Below are positions 11,101 through 19,915 of a DNA stretch of 64,000 nucleotides, piece after piece. The stretch's first letter is position 1, and each line of letters begins with the position of its first letter. This DNA is from Chryseobacterium joostei (lineage in GTDB: Bacteria; Bacteroidota; Bacteroidia; Flavobacteriales; Weeksellaceae), in NCBI RefSeq assembly GCF_003815775.1, contig NZ_CP033926.1:4154001-4218000 (forward strand), in the 5' to 3' direction. The translations under genes and the position numbers were made by a program. The notes below the pieces were generated by a model. That model saw nothing but the letters and a program-made list of their open reading frames with translations. It was not told the DNA's origin and did no database searches.

Positions 11101-12802
11101 TGTGTTAGAAAAATACAGCATTTTCGGAGCCAGAGCCATAGACAATACCTATGTCGGATATAATTCGAGAATTTCTATTCCAACCATGATGTTTGGAAGA
11201 AGAATTGAAGCTCCTGCAACTCCACAGGCACCTTTGGGATCTAAGTATGCAACCAGACCGGATTATTTCGGACGTTCATCTTATGCATTTACAACGCAGT
11301 TTAATCACAGACCATTCAGTGTAATGTATCTTCGTAGTAACGACGATATTTTATTGAGTTCATTGTATAATTATACCGCCGATAATCAGGTTCCGGCTGA
11401 GAATTCTATAGAATTTATCAGAGAAAAAAACAGTGATGAATTCTTTAATTCAAGACTTCTGGAATTGGCCAATGCAGAATATGACCACTCTACAAAGCTC
11501 TTCAAAAAGTATAATGGATTTGGATTTCCGCTTCCCGATAATGAAGATTTATTCAAGAATATCAACTTGTTTATTAAAGACCATAATAAACATTTTCAGG
11601 AGAATATCAGCCCTGTAACTCCACCTCAGATGACTAATCTGGAATATGAAATTATCCCGAAACATCCAAGTGGAAAATATGGTAAAGTAACATTCTATGA
11701 TTTTATTAAACAAACCATTCAGAATTCATATGTTCCATTAACGGAAATTCCAATTCTGTACCAGCATATTAAAGGAGGAGAATATCAGCCTATTCCAAAA
11801 GCACAGGTAATCAGGGCCAAAAACGGGGCATATCTTAACCCTACCTCTCCGGATTTCGATATGGCACCAATGATGAAAGTGGTAGGAAATAATAAAACAA
11901 CGTTTGTAGATTTTACATTAGACGGTGCTTCTACAAGTGTTTATTTCTACTCTGTAAAAGAAGTCAATGCACAGCTTGTACAGGGAGAAATGAGTACAGC
12001 GGTAGGACCTGTAAAAATGGTCAATTCATTCCCATTAAAAACACCGGAAATTAAAAGTGTAATTCCTGTTTTACAAGATGAAGAACTGGGTATTTCACCA
12101 AAAATGCAGGTTACAATTAATTCCTACAAGAAAATTTATAATGTTAAGAAAGCAAAACTTTATCGTGCCCTTACCATGCAGGATGCTGTTTCTGTAAGAA
12201 CAATGAAGCTTGTAAAAGAGCTGGATTTGGAAGCTGCAGGTGTTTTGAATGATAAAGTATGGACATTGGAAGATGATTTTGCAGATTTACTGGAAGTACC
12301 ATTCAGTGATCCGTTATACTATCGTGTAACTGTTGAAGCTGAGGTAGAATATGCAGAAGCAAACTATACCGGAAATCCTCAATCTGATGTTGTTGTAACA
12401 GAATATGCTCCGTCTGAAGCATCCAAGATTATGGTGACTACGATTACGGAAAATGTGTTGCCAAAATCTCCTTTCATGCAATATAAAGGGACTTTTGGAA
12501 GACAGGGGTTAAGTAATGTAACATTTACATGGGCTAGAATGGCCTATAAAGCAAAATACCATGTTTATAAAATGTCTGAGCAAGGAAATTGGAGAAAGAT
12601 AAAAACTCTGGAAGATAATAGTTCTGGATTGAAAGCCTCAATTAAACTAGCATTAAAGGATACTAATTGGGGTTCAGGCTCTCTAGGTTACTATGATGAA
12701 CAGGGAAATATATTGGCTCATCATTTTAAAGTTGTTACAGAAAACACCTCAGGGATGTTTAGTAAGGATGAAAATATTTTAACCATAGGTAGAGGATTTT
12801 AA
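8186..12802 (+). CDS. giant partner protein of unknown function, 1538 aa
   Basis: It starts 5 bases after the 2279-codon gene with the leader TAATAGAAATG, and has no signal peptide. The start MSFNINNKKASSGILPVTNP leads into repeated beta-sandwich-like stretches. The last 90 residues (WARMAYKAKYHVYKMSEQG and following) resemble a fibronectin type III fold, and similar strands occur around residues 1290 to 1430. No catalytic motif is visible. The tight spacing to the giant gene before it, the lack of a secretion signal on both, and the similar style argue that the two products form one complex. The gene ends at a good terminator. Function unknown. Confidence 0.75.
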   Translation: MSFNINNKKASSGILPVTNPLVQSNCLYLQAAGSKGEESTSGIHLRWTLKGQLTEHLPKGDHHAGPPKGFNKQNDYVNVYRTRYEPQVRELYLTNQPTTVIDSEGLWLYGNSEDGMFRVYFRNKNKYNEVRNQTDPFSNPMGFLEQYGSNLIEVESNQKLFFATQLTSSNNGVAKTEVLSVETNLAGLSKNVTFRRTISDFSQKIFAENGRSIRFIPTATIITKISFEFYEDIIFKRNWEQIGKFGLSVDDGEVLRRLEPNPDRPVHAVWARYNDDEFVNIRNYETKWGHMPDQGNTIRDSVKRYIDLSQNPDNPLAIDQYYSTDNPDDSTPLEFSHFNNLQMAALDYHVARMLGLGHLDLRDEVYDGSQYLYIAHYETLVDLKTGEPSTKIDHLSMSLPTSLEDQRLSLPVRLKAPVPGMVSADPTAGTTMSSLTDADGYTHDGTGRYLSLMIEELTPDEPANSPFYYSTQEFDMSKFTYPVSVGIEYKTKGDTKWNLPELPNDPNFLNVYSNGDEAHNETVAIAIPDFGNPAFVHKETKSGIHMYGSYGVNWFSRAKSSPIIQQIESKIKPVNTLLPPSSISAFLIQEELPILLTSQNEQDMYKLNPATDKTLVRLTMEYDASQDIISYQKAINGVDLSTFNPLPDNEELFADKIEVFYRPEALKQVFGMIDTVTDLPGNPLISVIKTKALPLASAGLVDPGVIQSVTPTIPGSAFPNYIGGIFTVGTDDYIIHNIVPGSSPDFPIFHILKMQIGNAFGQNTPIPFDPANFLVPSANVSFMVAENMQNTSSWGAVNPHSLKIQIGDNWPIHTEEVTIESGQAPDITYNTYYRKFRGIKKNATITRVNEPGVPFTGLYEFNFPGYTLNKHPQFSDIPGKDSVQWYRGSLRVSAVGQQGAEKRILKVIRIDNIGSGDLRVFALDESHSDTNPLQPDVPRTEEVNFYPGYRAYLHYNAPCRLTKDHVIPQDPDVLEKYSIFGARAIDNTYVGYNSRISIPTMMFGRRIEAPATPQAPLGSKYATRPDYFGRSSYAFTTQFNHRPFSVMYLRSNDDILLSSLYNYTADNQVPAENSIEFIREKNSDEFFNSRLLELANAEYDHSTKLFKKYNGFGFPLPDNEDLFKNINLFIKDHNKHFQENISPVTPPQMTNLEYEIIPKHPSGKYGKVTFYDFIKQTIQNSYVPLTEIPILYQHIKGGEYQPIPKAQVIRAKNGAYLNPTSPDFDMAPMMKVVGNNKTTFVDFTLDGASTSVYFYSVKEVNAQLVQGEMSTAVGPVKMVNSFPLKTPEIKSVIPVLQDEELGISPKMQVTINSYKKIYNVKKAKLYRALTMQDAVSVRTMKLVKELDLEAAGVLNDKVWTLEDDFADLLEVPFSDPLYYRVTVEAEVEYAEANYTGNPQSDVVVTEYAPSEASKIMVTTITENVLPKSPFMQYKGTFGRQGLSNVTFTWARMAYKAKYHVYKMSEQGNWRKIKTLEDNSSGLKASIKLALKDTNWGSGSLGYYDEQGNILAHHFKVVTENTSGMFSKDENILTIGRGF

Positions 12803-12837
12803 TTGTATTTAAAAACATCTACATAGCAAGTAGCTAT

Positions 12838-12872
12838 AACGGGGAGTATCATCGGGTACTCCTCGTTTTATT
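12838..12872 (+). terminator. intrinsic terminator of the giant-gene pair
   Basis: The stem AACGGGGAGTA / TACTCCTCGTT (11 bp, one G-T wobble) with an 8-base loop is followed by TTATTTTTATT, 36 bases after the stop at 12802. Confidence 0.8.
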
Positions 12873-12961
12873 TTTATTGACTTAAGAAATGAATATTTTA
12901 TTTCTTTAACTTTGTTGTTTCCCGTGACTATGGAAATAACATCAACAAATAAAATGTAATT

Positions 12962-13112
12962 ATGTCAATTACAAGCGACGATCAGCTAATCGGAATGCAG
13001 AAAGTAGGTGAAGCCGTTGCTTACAGGCTATATGACGCAGTATGAACATACAATTGTAGTGACAGGCGGAAAACCAATCATTCTGACCCAAATGAATGAT
13101 ATTTTGAATTAA
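12962..13112 (+). pseudogene. map: remnant of type I methionine aminopeptidase
   Basis: Translation from ATG 12962 gives MSITSDDQLIGMQKVGEAVA, the usual start of flavobacterial type I methionine aminopeptidase, then runs into a stop at about 13045. From 13038 in another frame the sequence reads QYEHTIVVTGGKPIILTQMN and ends at TAA 13112, which matches the extreme C-terminus of the same enzyme. About 200 central codons with all metal ligands are missing, and the two ends are out of frame with each other. The intact gene is presumably elsewhere. The identification rests on memory of the family termini, not on an alignment. Confidence 0.65.
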
Positions 13113-13136
13113 TATGCTACTGATTTAAATAAATAT

Positions 13137-13172
13137 AATCCCTTTCTAAATCTAGAAAGGGATTATTTGTTT
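13137..13172 (+). terminator. intrinsic terminator after the map remnant
   Basis: The stem AATCCCTTTCT / AGAAAGGGATT (11 bp, perfect) with loop AAATCT is followed by ATTTGTTT. Confidence 0.7.
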
Positions 13173-13241
13173 ACATAAAATAAAGTATAGACTAAACAGA
13201 TTTTTAATTGCATTGTAATATTGAAAAGCCCGGTTTTAAAA

Positions 13242-13272
13242 TTGTTAAAAATCAAATACTTTACTATATTTA
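13242..13272 (+). promoter_or_regulatory. candidate Bacteroidota promoter for the M20 peptidase gene
   Basis: TTG at 13242-13244, a 20-base spacer, and TATATTTA at 13265-13272 resemble the TTTG / TAnnTTTG pair; the last G of the -7 box is replaced by A. The ATG is 33 bases further on. Confidence 0.4.
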
Positions 13273-13305
13273 TACAATCAAACCACATCACAAAACCTCT
13301 CTGCC

Positions 13306-14838
13306 ATGAAAAAAGTTCTTTTATCCATTCTGGGTATTCTTATTATTCTTGCTGCCATACTCCTGATCAAGACTTACACCTATCCTTTTAAGAAAAATAC
13401 ATCCGGATCCGGCGAGGAATGGAAACCTGTAAAAAATGATTCAGCAGTCATGCGCTTGTCAGGAGGAATAAAGATTCCAACTGTTTCTACAGGGAGTTTG
13501 GGAGAATTTAATTACGCCCCTTTTGGTCAGTTTAAAGAATATCTAAAAAATTCCTATCCTTTGGTATACCAGAATACAGAATATGTTGAAGTAAATCAGT
13601 ACGGTTTAGTTTATAGACTTAAGGGAAGTAATACGAAGTTGGAACCCATTTTATTTCTGTCCCATATGGATGTAGTTCCTCCTGGAGATGCCGATATAAA
13701 AAATAATGAGGAAAATGTTTTCAGACCCGATGACAAACCATCCGAACCTGTTGCCAAAGTTGCTGAAGATTGGGATTATGCCCCTTTTTCAGGTGCTGTT
13801 GCTAATGGAAGAATTTATGGTAGAGGAGCCATAGATATGAAAGGTATGCTTTTTTCCTTAATGGAATCCATGAATAATTTGATTAAAAATAAACAAATTC
13901 CACAACGCGATATTTACCTTGCTTTTGGTTTTGATGAAGAAGTAGGCGGGCAGAAAGGAGCCATACAGATTGCAGATTATTTTAAGAAAAAAGGGCTGAA
14001 GTTTGATGCTGTATATGATGAGGGCGGATTAATCATGAGAAAAGGAAACGTAGCAGGGGTAGATGCAGACGTTGCTGTAGTAGGTTGTGCAGAAAAAGGT
14101 TTTCTTTCCGCAAAAATAAAAGTAAAGGGGCTAGGTGGGCATTCCTCTATGCCTCCAATGGAAAGTGCCATTGGTAAGGCTGCTGTGATTATGCAACGGC
14201 TGGAAGATGATCAGATGAAACCTGTCATCACCCCATTAATCAAAGAATTTTTTAATAATATTGGAGGAGCCATGCCATTTACGACCAGATTGGCATTGGC
14301 TAATCAATGGCTTTTAAAACCCGTGCTTATCTCACAACTCACCAAAAACAATACAACCAATGCATTGGTAAGAACCACAACAGCTTTAACGATGATGAAA
14401 GGCAGCGACGGAACCAATGTACTTTCTCCCGAAGTAGAATTTGTCGTTAATTTCAGACTTTTACCTGGCAATACGGTGAAAGATGTTCGCGAGCATATTG
14501 CAAAGGCAACCAAGGGCTTTGACGTAGAAGTAGAAGAGATTGATAATACGAGAGAAGCCTCCGCAGTATCTCCTACCAATACAAAGGCATTCAAATTAAT
14601 AGAAGCGGGAGTGAAGGTGATTCATCCCGGAGCCATCGTATCTCCTTACCTTACCATGGCCGGTACAGATGCCGGTAAATATGAAATTGTAAGTAAAAAT
14701 GTCTACAGATTTATGCCTATTAAAATCAACAGTTCGGAGCAGCAGAGTATTCACAGTACCAACGAATATCTAAGCATTGAAAATTATCTGAAAATGATCC
14801 ATTATTTTGAGTATCTGATGAAAAACTATGATAAGTAA
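13306..14838 (+). CDS. M20 family metallopeptidase (carboxypeptidase S / PM20D1-like)
   Basis: A 510-residue zinc hydrolase. An N-terminal hydrophobic segment (residues 4 to 22) anchors it or sends it to the periplasm. Family motifs are in order: SHMDVVPPGD with His120 and Asp122, GRGAIDMKG with Asp177 as bridging ligand, FDEEVGG with the Glu211/Glu212 pair, DEGG near 238-241, a dimerisation domain at about 265-400 (GGHSSMPP), and the C-terminal QSIHSTNEY with the last His ligand. The length and the large dimerisation domain fit the carboxypeptidase S branch, which hydrolyses peptides or N-acyl amino acids; the actual substrate is not visible. The gene stands alone between a terminator and an unrelated gene. 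Confidence 0.88.
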   Translation: MKKVLLSILGILIILAAILLIKTYTYPFKKNTSGSGEEWKPVKNDSAVMRLSGGIKIPTVSTGSLGEFNYAPFGQFKEYLKNSYPLVYQNTEYVEVNQYGLVYRLKGSNTKLEPILFLSHMDVVPPGDADIKNNEENVFRPDDKPSEPVAKVAEDWDYAPFSGAVANGRIYGRGAIDMKGMLFSLMESMNNLIKNKQIPQRDIYLAFGFDEEVGGQKGAIQIADYFKKKGLKFDAVYDEGGLIMRKGNVAGVDADVAVVGCAEKGFLSAKIKVKGLGGHSSMPPMESAIGKAAVIMQRLEDDQMKPVITPLIKEFFNNIGGAMPFTTRLALANQWLLKPVLISQLTKNNTTNALVRTTTALTMMKGSDGTNVLSPEVEFVVNFRLLPGNTVKDVREHIAKATKGFDVEVEEIDNTREASAVSPTNTKAFKLIEAGVKVIHPGAIVSPYLTMAGTDAGKYEIVSKNVYRFMPIKINSSEQQSIHSTNEYLSIENYLKMIHYFEYLMKNYDK

Positions 14839-14986
14839 GTTGTTGTAGAACTTAAGATTCAGCATCCGAATTATGAACGAATGAAGATTAATTCTTTACA
14901 CTTCATTACATTTCACAAGAAAAATATATTGCGTCAAGTTTTGTCGCATTAGCGTAATAGCTTTGTCATATCAAAATTACAGAGCT

Positions 14987-15682
14987 ATGGAATTGCCGTT
15001 TTACTTAAACTTTAAAGACTTTGAAAGAAATTATTATGATAACCTTGAAAAATGGTTTGAAGAATATTATAATACAAATGAAACAGACTATCTGAAAGCT
15101 CTTGTAGCTTTATATAGCCCTTATCTGTACTACAACTTTACAGAGAATAGGCTAAAGGCAGATGCTTTCATTGAAATTAAAGACTGTTTTTTTCCTTATC
15201 ATGAGAGAATTGGCATCTCTTTCTGTGCTGATTGCGAAAAAGAAAATTCTTCCAAAAAGGGACTAAACCAAATATTTGAATTTAAAAATATTTCGATGAT
15301 GGAATATGCGCAGCATATTTTGGATAAAGTCAACAAGTATTGTTCAAAAAATAATACTGCTTTAAACGGAAATAGAAATATTCTGGATTACATCAATGAT
15401 CATCATATCGTCACATCCGTAGAGGGGGTAGGATATTGTATCAGCTACAATCGTCACCAGAAAGTAATTCCATTTTTAAAAGCATATCTGCCATATTACG
15501 GGCAGACCGTGAATATGGAGACTTACAAGGACTTTATTTTTTCCATTGTTGATATTGCTGAGTTTATTGATCAGAAATTGAAGACAGTACGGGCATTTGA
15601 ACATTCTATTTACCATCAGTCAAGAGCTGAAGCAAAATTCAAGGTACAGATGAGCCGTCAGTTTCTCACCTTATGTAACTAA
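14987..15682 (+). CDS. hypothetical protein, 231 aa
   Basis: A soluble protein rich in Tyr, Phe and Lys with no signal peptide and no family I recognise. It has two close Cys (SFCADCE near residues 87-92). I chose ATG 14987 (MELPFYLNF) rather than a TTG eight codons upstream, because ATG is the normal start here. It is preceded by about 150 bases of AT-rich intergenic DNA and followed by a terminator shared with the convergent gene. Confidence 0.6.
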   Translation: MELPFYLNFKDFERNYYDNLEKWFEEYYNTNETDYLKALVALYSPYLYYNFTENRLKADAFIEIKDCFFPYHERIGISFCADCEKENSSKKGLNQIFEFKNISMMEYAQHILDKVNKYCSKNNTALNGNRNILDYINDHHIVTSVEGVGYCISYNRHQKVIPFLKAYLPYYGQTVNMETYKDFIFSIVDIAEFIDQKLKTVRAFEHSIYHQSRAEAKFKVQMSRQFLTLCN

Positions 15683-15741
15683 AATTTTACACCAAACATT
15701 CATACTTAATTATATTGTGGAAAACCTTGTATTTTCCAAGC

Positions 15742-15772
15742 AAAATCCCGATCAGAAATGGCCGGGATTTTT
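15742..15772. terminator. bidirectional terminator between convergent genes
   Basis: The inverted repeat AAAATCCCG / CGGGATTTT (9 bp) with T-runs on both sides lies between the stops at 15682 (+) and 15788 (-). Confidence 0.7.
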
Positions 15773-15787
15773 ATATTCATTATATAA

Positions 15788-16585
15788 TTACTTTTTATAA
15801 GGAATATTCCAGATCAGATCTGCAGCCAGATAATGCACACCACCTTTGTGAATACTGTTGCTGTCCCGAATCAGATTATCCATATATCCGATGTCTACAG
15901 TAAAAGGGGAATGAGGGATATTAAACATATAATAAGCAGAAAGACGCATTTCCCGATATCCAAAAGAATTCCAGTGCTGTTCCGGTTCATTAAGATGACT
16001 CACAGAAAACAGAGCTTCAGCACTTATGGCCAGCTTTTGATTATTTGTTTGAGATAAATTGTAAGTCAACTGGCTTTTGATACGGGTTCTTAATTGAAAA
16101 TCCTCTTCCACCTTATGAAAATCTGCATCAAAGAACTTTCTGAATTCCTGTCGGACAGTATTTTTGAGTTTAAATTTCTTTCCAAGATTAAAAGTATAGG
16201 CATATCGTCCGTAGATCCTGAATTCCTGTTCAGTATTTTCTTTTTCATAAGGAGCATCACTTTCATATTGAGGTTGTCTTCTGTAGCTGATGGCATAGCT
16301 GTATTGCTGATGAGGGGCAAAGGAATTGTAAACCTCATGATTTAATACAAAAATGGCTTGTTTTGAAAACAGATTATTATTATCCGGACTACTTTTCCGC
16401 CCTATGGCAATATAGCTCATTGTTTGCTTTTTTCCCAAGGAATCCAGTTCACGCTTTACTCCAAAGGCAGACCAGAAAGCTGTATTGGCATCTCCCAGAC
16501 CTGGAGGACTAATCTGTGCATTGACTACACTTCCCATACAACCTAATATACCAAAAATTACAAGAACTTTCCTTAAACTGAACAT
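15788..16585 (-). CDS. outer-membrane beta-barrel protein, DUF2490-like
   Basis: 265 residues when started at the ATG at 16585, which gives a proper signal peptide (MFSLRKVLVIFGILGCMG and on to VNAQ). The frame stays open 46 codons further upstream, but that segment would bury the signal peptide. The mature part shows alternating strands with many Tyr, Arg and Gln, such as YAISYRRQPQYES and FRIYGRYAYTFNLG, ending in VHYLAADLIWNIPYKK, a pattern of DUF2490-type barrels. The function of that family is unknown. It stands as a single gene. Confidence 0.6.
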   Translation of the reverse strand: MFSLRKVLVIFGILGCMGSVVNAQISPPGLGDANTAFWSAFGVKRELDSLGKKQTMSYIAIGRKSSPDNNNLFSKQAIFVLNHEVYNSFAPHQQYSYAISYRRQPQYESDAPYEKENTEQEFRIYGRYAYTFNLGKKFKLKNTVRQEFRKFFDADFHKVEEDFQLRTRIKSQLTYNLSQTNNQKLAISAEALFSVSHLNEPEQHWNSFGYREMRLSAYYMFNIPHSPFTVDIGYMDNLIRDSNSIHKGGVHYLAADLIWNIPYKK

Positions 16586-17016
16586 ATCAGATAGCTGCTT
16601 TACTATAAATGTTAAAACTTGTAAAACCATAAGATTGGATAAGGATAACGGAGATATCGCTTGAGAATATTTGATCATAACAAATTTAGATGCTTTATGT
16701 ATTGAGTAATTATTGAAACACAATCAATACTGTTTAAAAACAAGACAAAAGTAAAGGGTGATTTAGGATAGATTTAGGAATAATAAAAAACTGATTATAA
16801 TATTTAATAATATAAGTGCTTAGATAGATCCTATAAAAATAGAATTGTTGATAACTTGTTAGTAAAATGTGAATAACCAATTATACGTTTCAATATATAT
16901 GCTTTAATCAAGCTTATAGAGCCTGTTTTAAACAATGTGATAACAATAAAACAAAATGAATTAACTGGCTCAATAATGTGATTTTAAGATTTTATTTAGA
17001 ATAATTTAAATTAATA

Positions 17017-17048
17017 TTGTGAGGGAATTTACTATTCCTTTATTTTGC
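17017..17048 (+). promoter_or_regulatory. promoter of the TonB receptor gene
   Basis: TTGTG at 17017-17021, a 19-base spacer, and TATTTTGC at 17041-17048 fit the Bacteroidota -33/-7 pair. Transcription would start near 17055, leaving about 30 bases before the first ATG at 17086. The 400 bases upstream (16586-17016) are AT-rich and I see nothing else in them. Confidence 0.55.
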
Positions 17049-17085
17049 ACCTTTATTTATAATTATTTTAAATAAGGCTGAAAAA

Positions 17086-19557
17086 ATGATACAATCATGT
17101 AAGAATGAGCTTCCAACGAAGCCAATGCTTCATGTCAAAGAAGCAGAGCAGGAGGGCGCTTTAACAGGTAAAATGATACAATGGGGTAAGCCATTTCTGA
17201 TTTTTTTCTTTTCCCTGATAAGTTTAACAAAAATATATGCACAGGATATACAAAGTGGGATAGCAGGTAGAGTAAATATGGTGGATGGGCAACCCCTGAG
17301 GGCTATATCAGTTTCGCTATTGGAGGCAAATCGCCAAACGTTGACGGATGATGAGGGAAACTATAGCTTTACTAATGTGAATGCAGGAACATACACTGTA
17401 AAATTACAAATTTTAGGATCTAAAGAAGTACGTATTCCGGTTGAGGTGAAAACTGGTGAAATTACAACATTGGATTATCAACTCACCAAGGAAAATATTC
17501 AGGCAATACAGGAAGTGGTAATCATGAAAAATACCAATAGGTTTTCTAAGAAAGAAAGCGGATTTGTGGCAAGATTACCCTTAAAGAATCTGGAAAATCC
17601 ACAAGTGTACAATACAGTAACCAAGGAGCTTTTTCAAGAGCAGGTCGCTGTAGATCTTGGAAGTATATCTAAAAATGTACCCGGTGCGGGAGTTCCTATG
17701 ATAGCCAATCAAGGAAGAGTTACATTTCGTTCACGAGGATTTGAAACAGAGCCTAACGCCAGAAATGGAGTGGCGGGAGCTGCATTTTCAGTTATTGATC
17801 CTGTTAATTTAGAACGCATAGAAGCTATTAAAGGACCTTCAGCAACTTTATTCGGGAAAAGTGTTGCCAGCAGCTATGGTGGGGTTTACAATCGTGTTAC
17901 TAAAAAACCTTATAATGATTTTGGGGGTGAAATTGGCTATGTTGGTGGTAGCTGGAGTTATAATAGATTAACGGTGGATGTAAACACTCCAATTAATAAA
18001 GACAGAACTGCTCTTTTTCGTCTTAATGCAGCGGGAACGTTTGAAAAGAGTTTTCAGGACCTAGGTTTTACCAATTCATTGGCTATTGCCCCGAGTTTTT
18101 CTTATCAAATCAACGATCGTATGTCGCTTCTTTTGGATGTAGAGTTTAATCAGGCAAAAGGAACCTCGGTAGTACGTTTTAATCCTTATACAGGAGGTAA
18201 TAAAACCCAGTCTATTGCAGACATGAAGTTTCCTTACTATAAAAATTTCCTAGGTGATGACCTTGCCTATGAAACACAAATGATGAACATTTTTGCCCAG
18301 TTAAATTATAAGGTTTCAGAAAGCTGGACTTCCCAGACGATTATGTCTCGTGCAAGATCAACAATTAATGGCTATATTTCTGCTATAAACGGTAAAACAG
18401 ACTCTACTGCAAGTGCTCAGGTGATGGTGGGGACTACATCGTTTATAGCGACCAATCTACAACAGAACTTTATCGGAGATTTTCATATCGGACGTTTTAG
18501 AAACAGAATGGTTGTAGGATTAGATTATTATAACAACTCTAATCATTTTGACCGATACCATACCAATACAAAGGTGTTTAATTTCGTTCATCCGTCAGCA
18601 GACTTTAGAGTAAACCGTAATATCATTGATGCTCTTACGGCAACTTCAGCATTCAGAAAAGAGAATAACGGTGATAATACCTATGCAGCATACGTATCAA
18701 ATGTCTTTAATGTGACCGATCAGCTTATGGTAATGGCCAGTTTGAGGGTAGACAGGTTTCAATTTAAGGGAGTTTATGATATTACTACCGGTGAAATAAA
18801 AGGAGGTTTAAGTAATAGTGGAGCACAATCGGGGCCTTACGGGCAAACCGCTTTTTCTCCAAAGCTAGGGATTGTCTATGAAATATTGAAGAATAAAGTT
18901 TCATTGTTTGGAAACTATATGAATGGTTTTAATAATGTAAGTGGAGTAGATATTAATGGAAACTCATTTAAGCCTGAATATGCCAATCAGCTGGAATTTG
19001 GAGTAAAAGCAGATATCTTCAATCACAAACTTATAGGAACATTAAGCTATTATAACATTCGTGTTGATAATATACTAAGAACGAATCCTGATGATATCAA
19101 TTATTCTATCCAGAACGGAACTCAATTGAGTAAGGGAATAGAAGCAGAACTAACGGCTAATCCTTTTGAAGGATTAAATATTGTTGCAGGGTATGCCTAT
19201 AACGATAGTAAGTTTACGAATGCAAACCCTTCTGTTAACGGGTTGAGACCTGCCTTATCCGGTCCTGCTAGTATGCTTAATTTTTGGGTCAGCTACCGAA
19301 TTCCACAAGGTAAATTAAAAGGCCTTGGAATAGGTGGTGGTGGAAATATGGGATCTTCATCCTATCAGACAAATACACAAACAGCCAAAGTGATTATACC
19401 ATCTTATAAAATGTTTGATCTGGGTATTTTCTATGATCAGCCAAAATATAGAGTAGGATTGAAGTTTGATAATATTACCAATGAAAAAGCTTGGTCAGTG
19501 AGATTAACACCACAAGCTCCATCACGTTTTCTGGGAAGTGTTTCTTTGAAATTCTAA
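17086..19557 (+). CDS. TonB-dependent siderophore-type receptor with carboxypeptidase-regulatory-like N-domain
   Basis: An 823-residue outer-membrane receptor. After a signal peptide at about residues 30-53 (ending KIYAQ) comes a beta-sandwich of carboxypeptidase-regulatory type (about 58-135), then the plug (about 185-300; MIANQGRVTFRSRGFE and LERIEAIKGPSATLFGK), then a 22-strand type barrel ending in Phe (VSLKF). The plug sequence is of the FhuA/FoxA ferric-siderophore type, so uptake of ferric siderophore powered by TonB is likely. The start at 17086 adds 29 polar residues before the signal peptide; a second ATG at 17173 gives a normal signal peptide. The promoter position allows either. 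No siderophore synthesis genes or Fur-type regulator lie nearby. Confidence 0.87.
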   Translation: MIQSCKNELPTKPMLHVKEAEQEGALTGKMIQWGKPFLIFFFSLISLTKIYAQDIQSGIAGRVNMVDGQPLRAISVSLLEANRQTLTDDEGNYSFTNVNAGTYTVKLQILGSKEVRIPVEVKTGEITTLDYQLTKENIQAIQEVVIMKNTNRFSKKESGFVARLPLKNLENPQVYNTVTKELFQEQVAVDLGSISKNVPGAGVPMIANQGRVTFRSRGFETEPNARNGVAGAAFSVIDPVNLERIEAIKGPSATLFGKSVASSYGGVYNRVTKKPYNDFGGEIGYVGGSWSYNRLTVDVNTPINKDRTALFRLNAAGTFEKSFQDLGFTNSLAIAPSFSYQINDRMSLLLDVEFNQAKGTSVVRFNPYTGGNKTQSIADMKFPYYKNFLGDDLAYETQMMNIFAQLNYKVSESWTSQTIMSRARSTINGYISAINGKTDSTASAQVMVGTTSFIATNLQQNFIGDFHIGRFRNRMVVGLDYYNNSNHFDRYHTNTKVFNFVHPSADFRVNRNIIDALTATSAFRKENNGDNTYAAYVSNVFNVTDQLMVMASLRVDRFQFKGVYDITTGEIKGGLSNSGAQSGPYGQTAFSPKLGIVYEILKNKVSLFGNYMNGFNNVSGVDINGNSFKPEYANQLEFGVKADIFNHKLIGTLSYYNIRVDNILRTNPDDINYSIQNGTQLSKGIEAELTANPFEGLNIVAGYAYNDSKFTNANPSVNGLRPALSGPASMLNFWVSYRIPQGKLKGLGIGGGGNMGSSSYQTNTQTAKVIIPSYKMFDLGIFYDQPKYRVGLKFDNITNEKAWSVRLTPQAPSRFLGSVSLKF

Positions 19558-19582
19558 AATAAATCTTCAAGTGTAGCCATAT

Positions 19583-19616
19583 AAAAAATCCCGGACTCAA
19601 TAATCTGGGATTTTTA
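19583..19616 (+). terminator. terminator of the TonB receptor gene
   Basis: A hairpin built on AAATCCCGGA and TCTGGGATTT, followed by TTTATTTTA, lies 26 bases after the stop. Confidence 0.7.
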
Positions 19617-19689
19617 TTTTATATCATTGTATTCAATTGATCCAAAGACAAAAATTATTACGGTAACGTATTTTGACATAGAAATTCCC

Positions 19690-19915
19690 CTGAAATATTC
19701 CCTGGGTAGTATCATGCCAATAATATTTCCTCAAAGTTTTCTATCTTAATAGAATAAGAAACTCCTTTATTCGGAGGTAATGGATCACGTAAAAATACTT
19801 TACCACATTCCACTTTTTCCAGTACTACTGCATGACCTTTAAACAGCTATATGCCAATAATCACAACTGCTTTATCTCCGTCTTCTAATTGCAGGAAATG
19901 ATACAAGAATCCCTT
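19690..19915 (-). pseudogene. decayed peptidase-like fragment (C39/papain-like core)
   Basis: On the minus strand this stretch reads LYHFLQLEDGDKAVVIIGI, a stop at 19847-19849, then GHAVVLEKVECGKVFLRDPL and a short tail to a stop near 19692. A His followed by hydrophobic residues and about 17 residues later D-P is the pattern of the His and Asp/Asn part of C39 and other papain-like peptidases. There is no start and no Cys part, so it is a remnant. The plus strand at about 19930-20013 reads a short tail (NEKAIDFLMQEIL, stop), maybe another gene end. The family call is tentative. Confidence 0.35.

Noticed and set aside
14963..14986. TTG start for the 231-residue protein
   Set aside because: An ATG eight codons downstream is available and the added residues show no feature.
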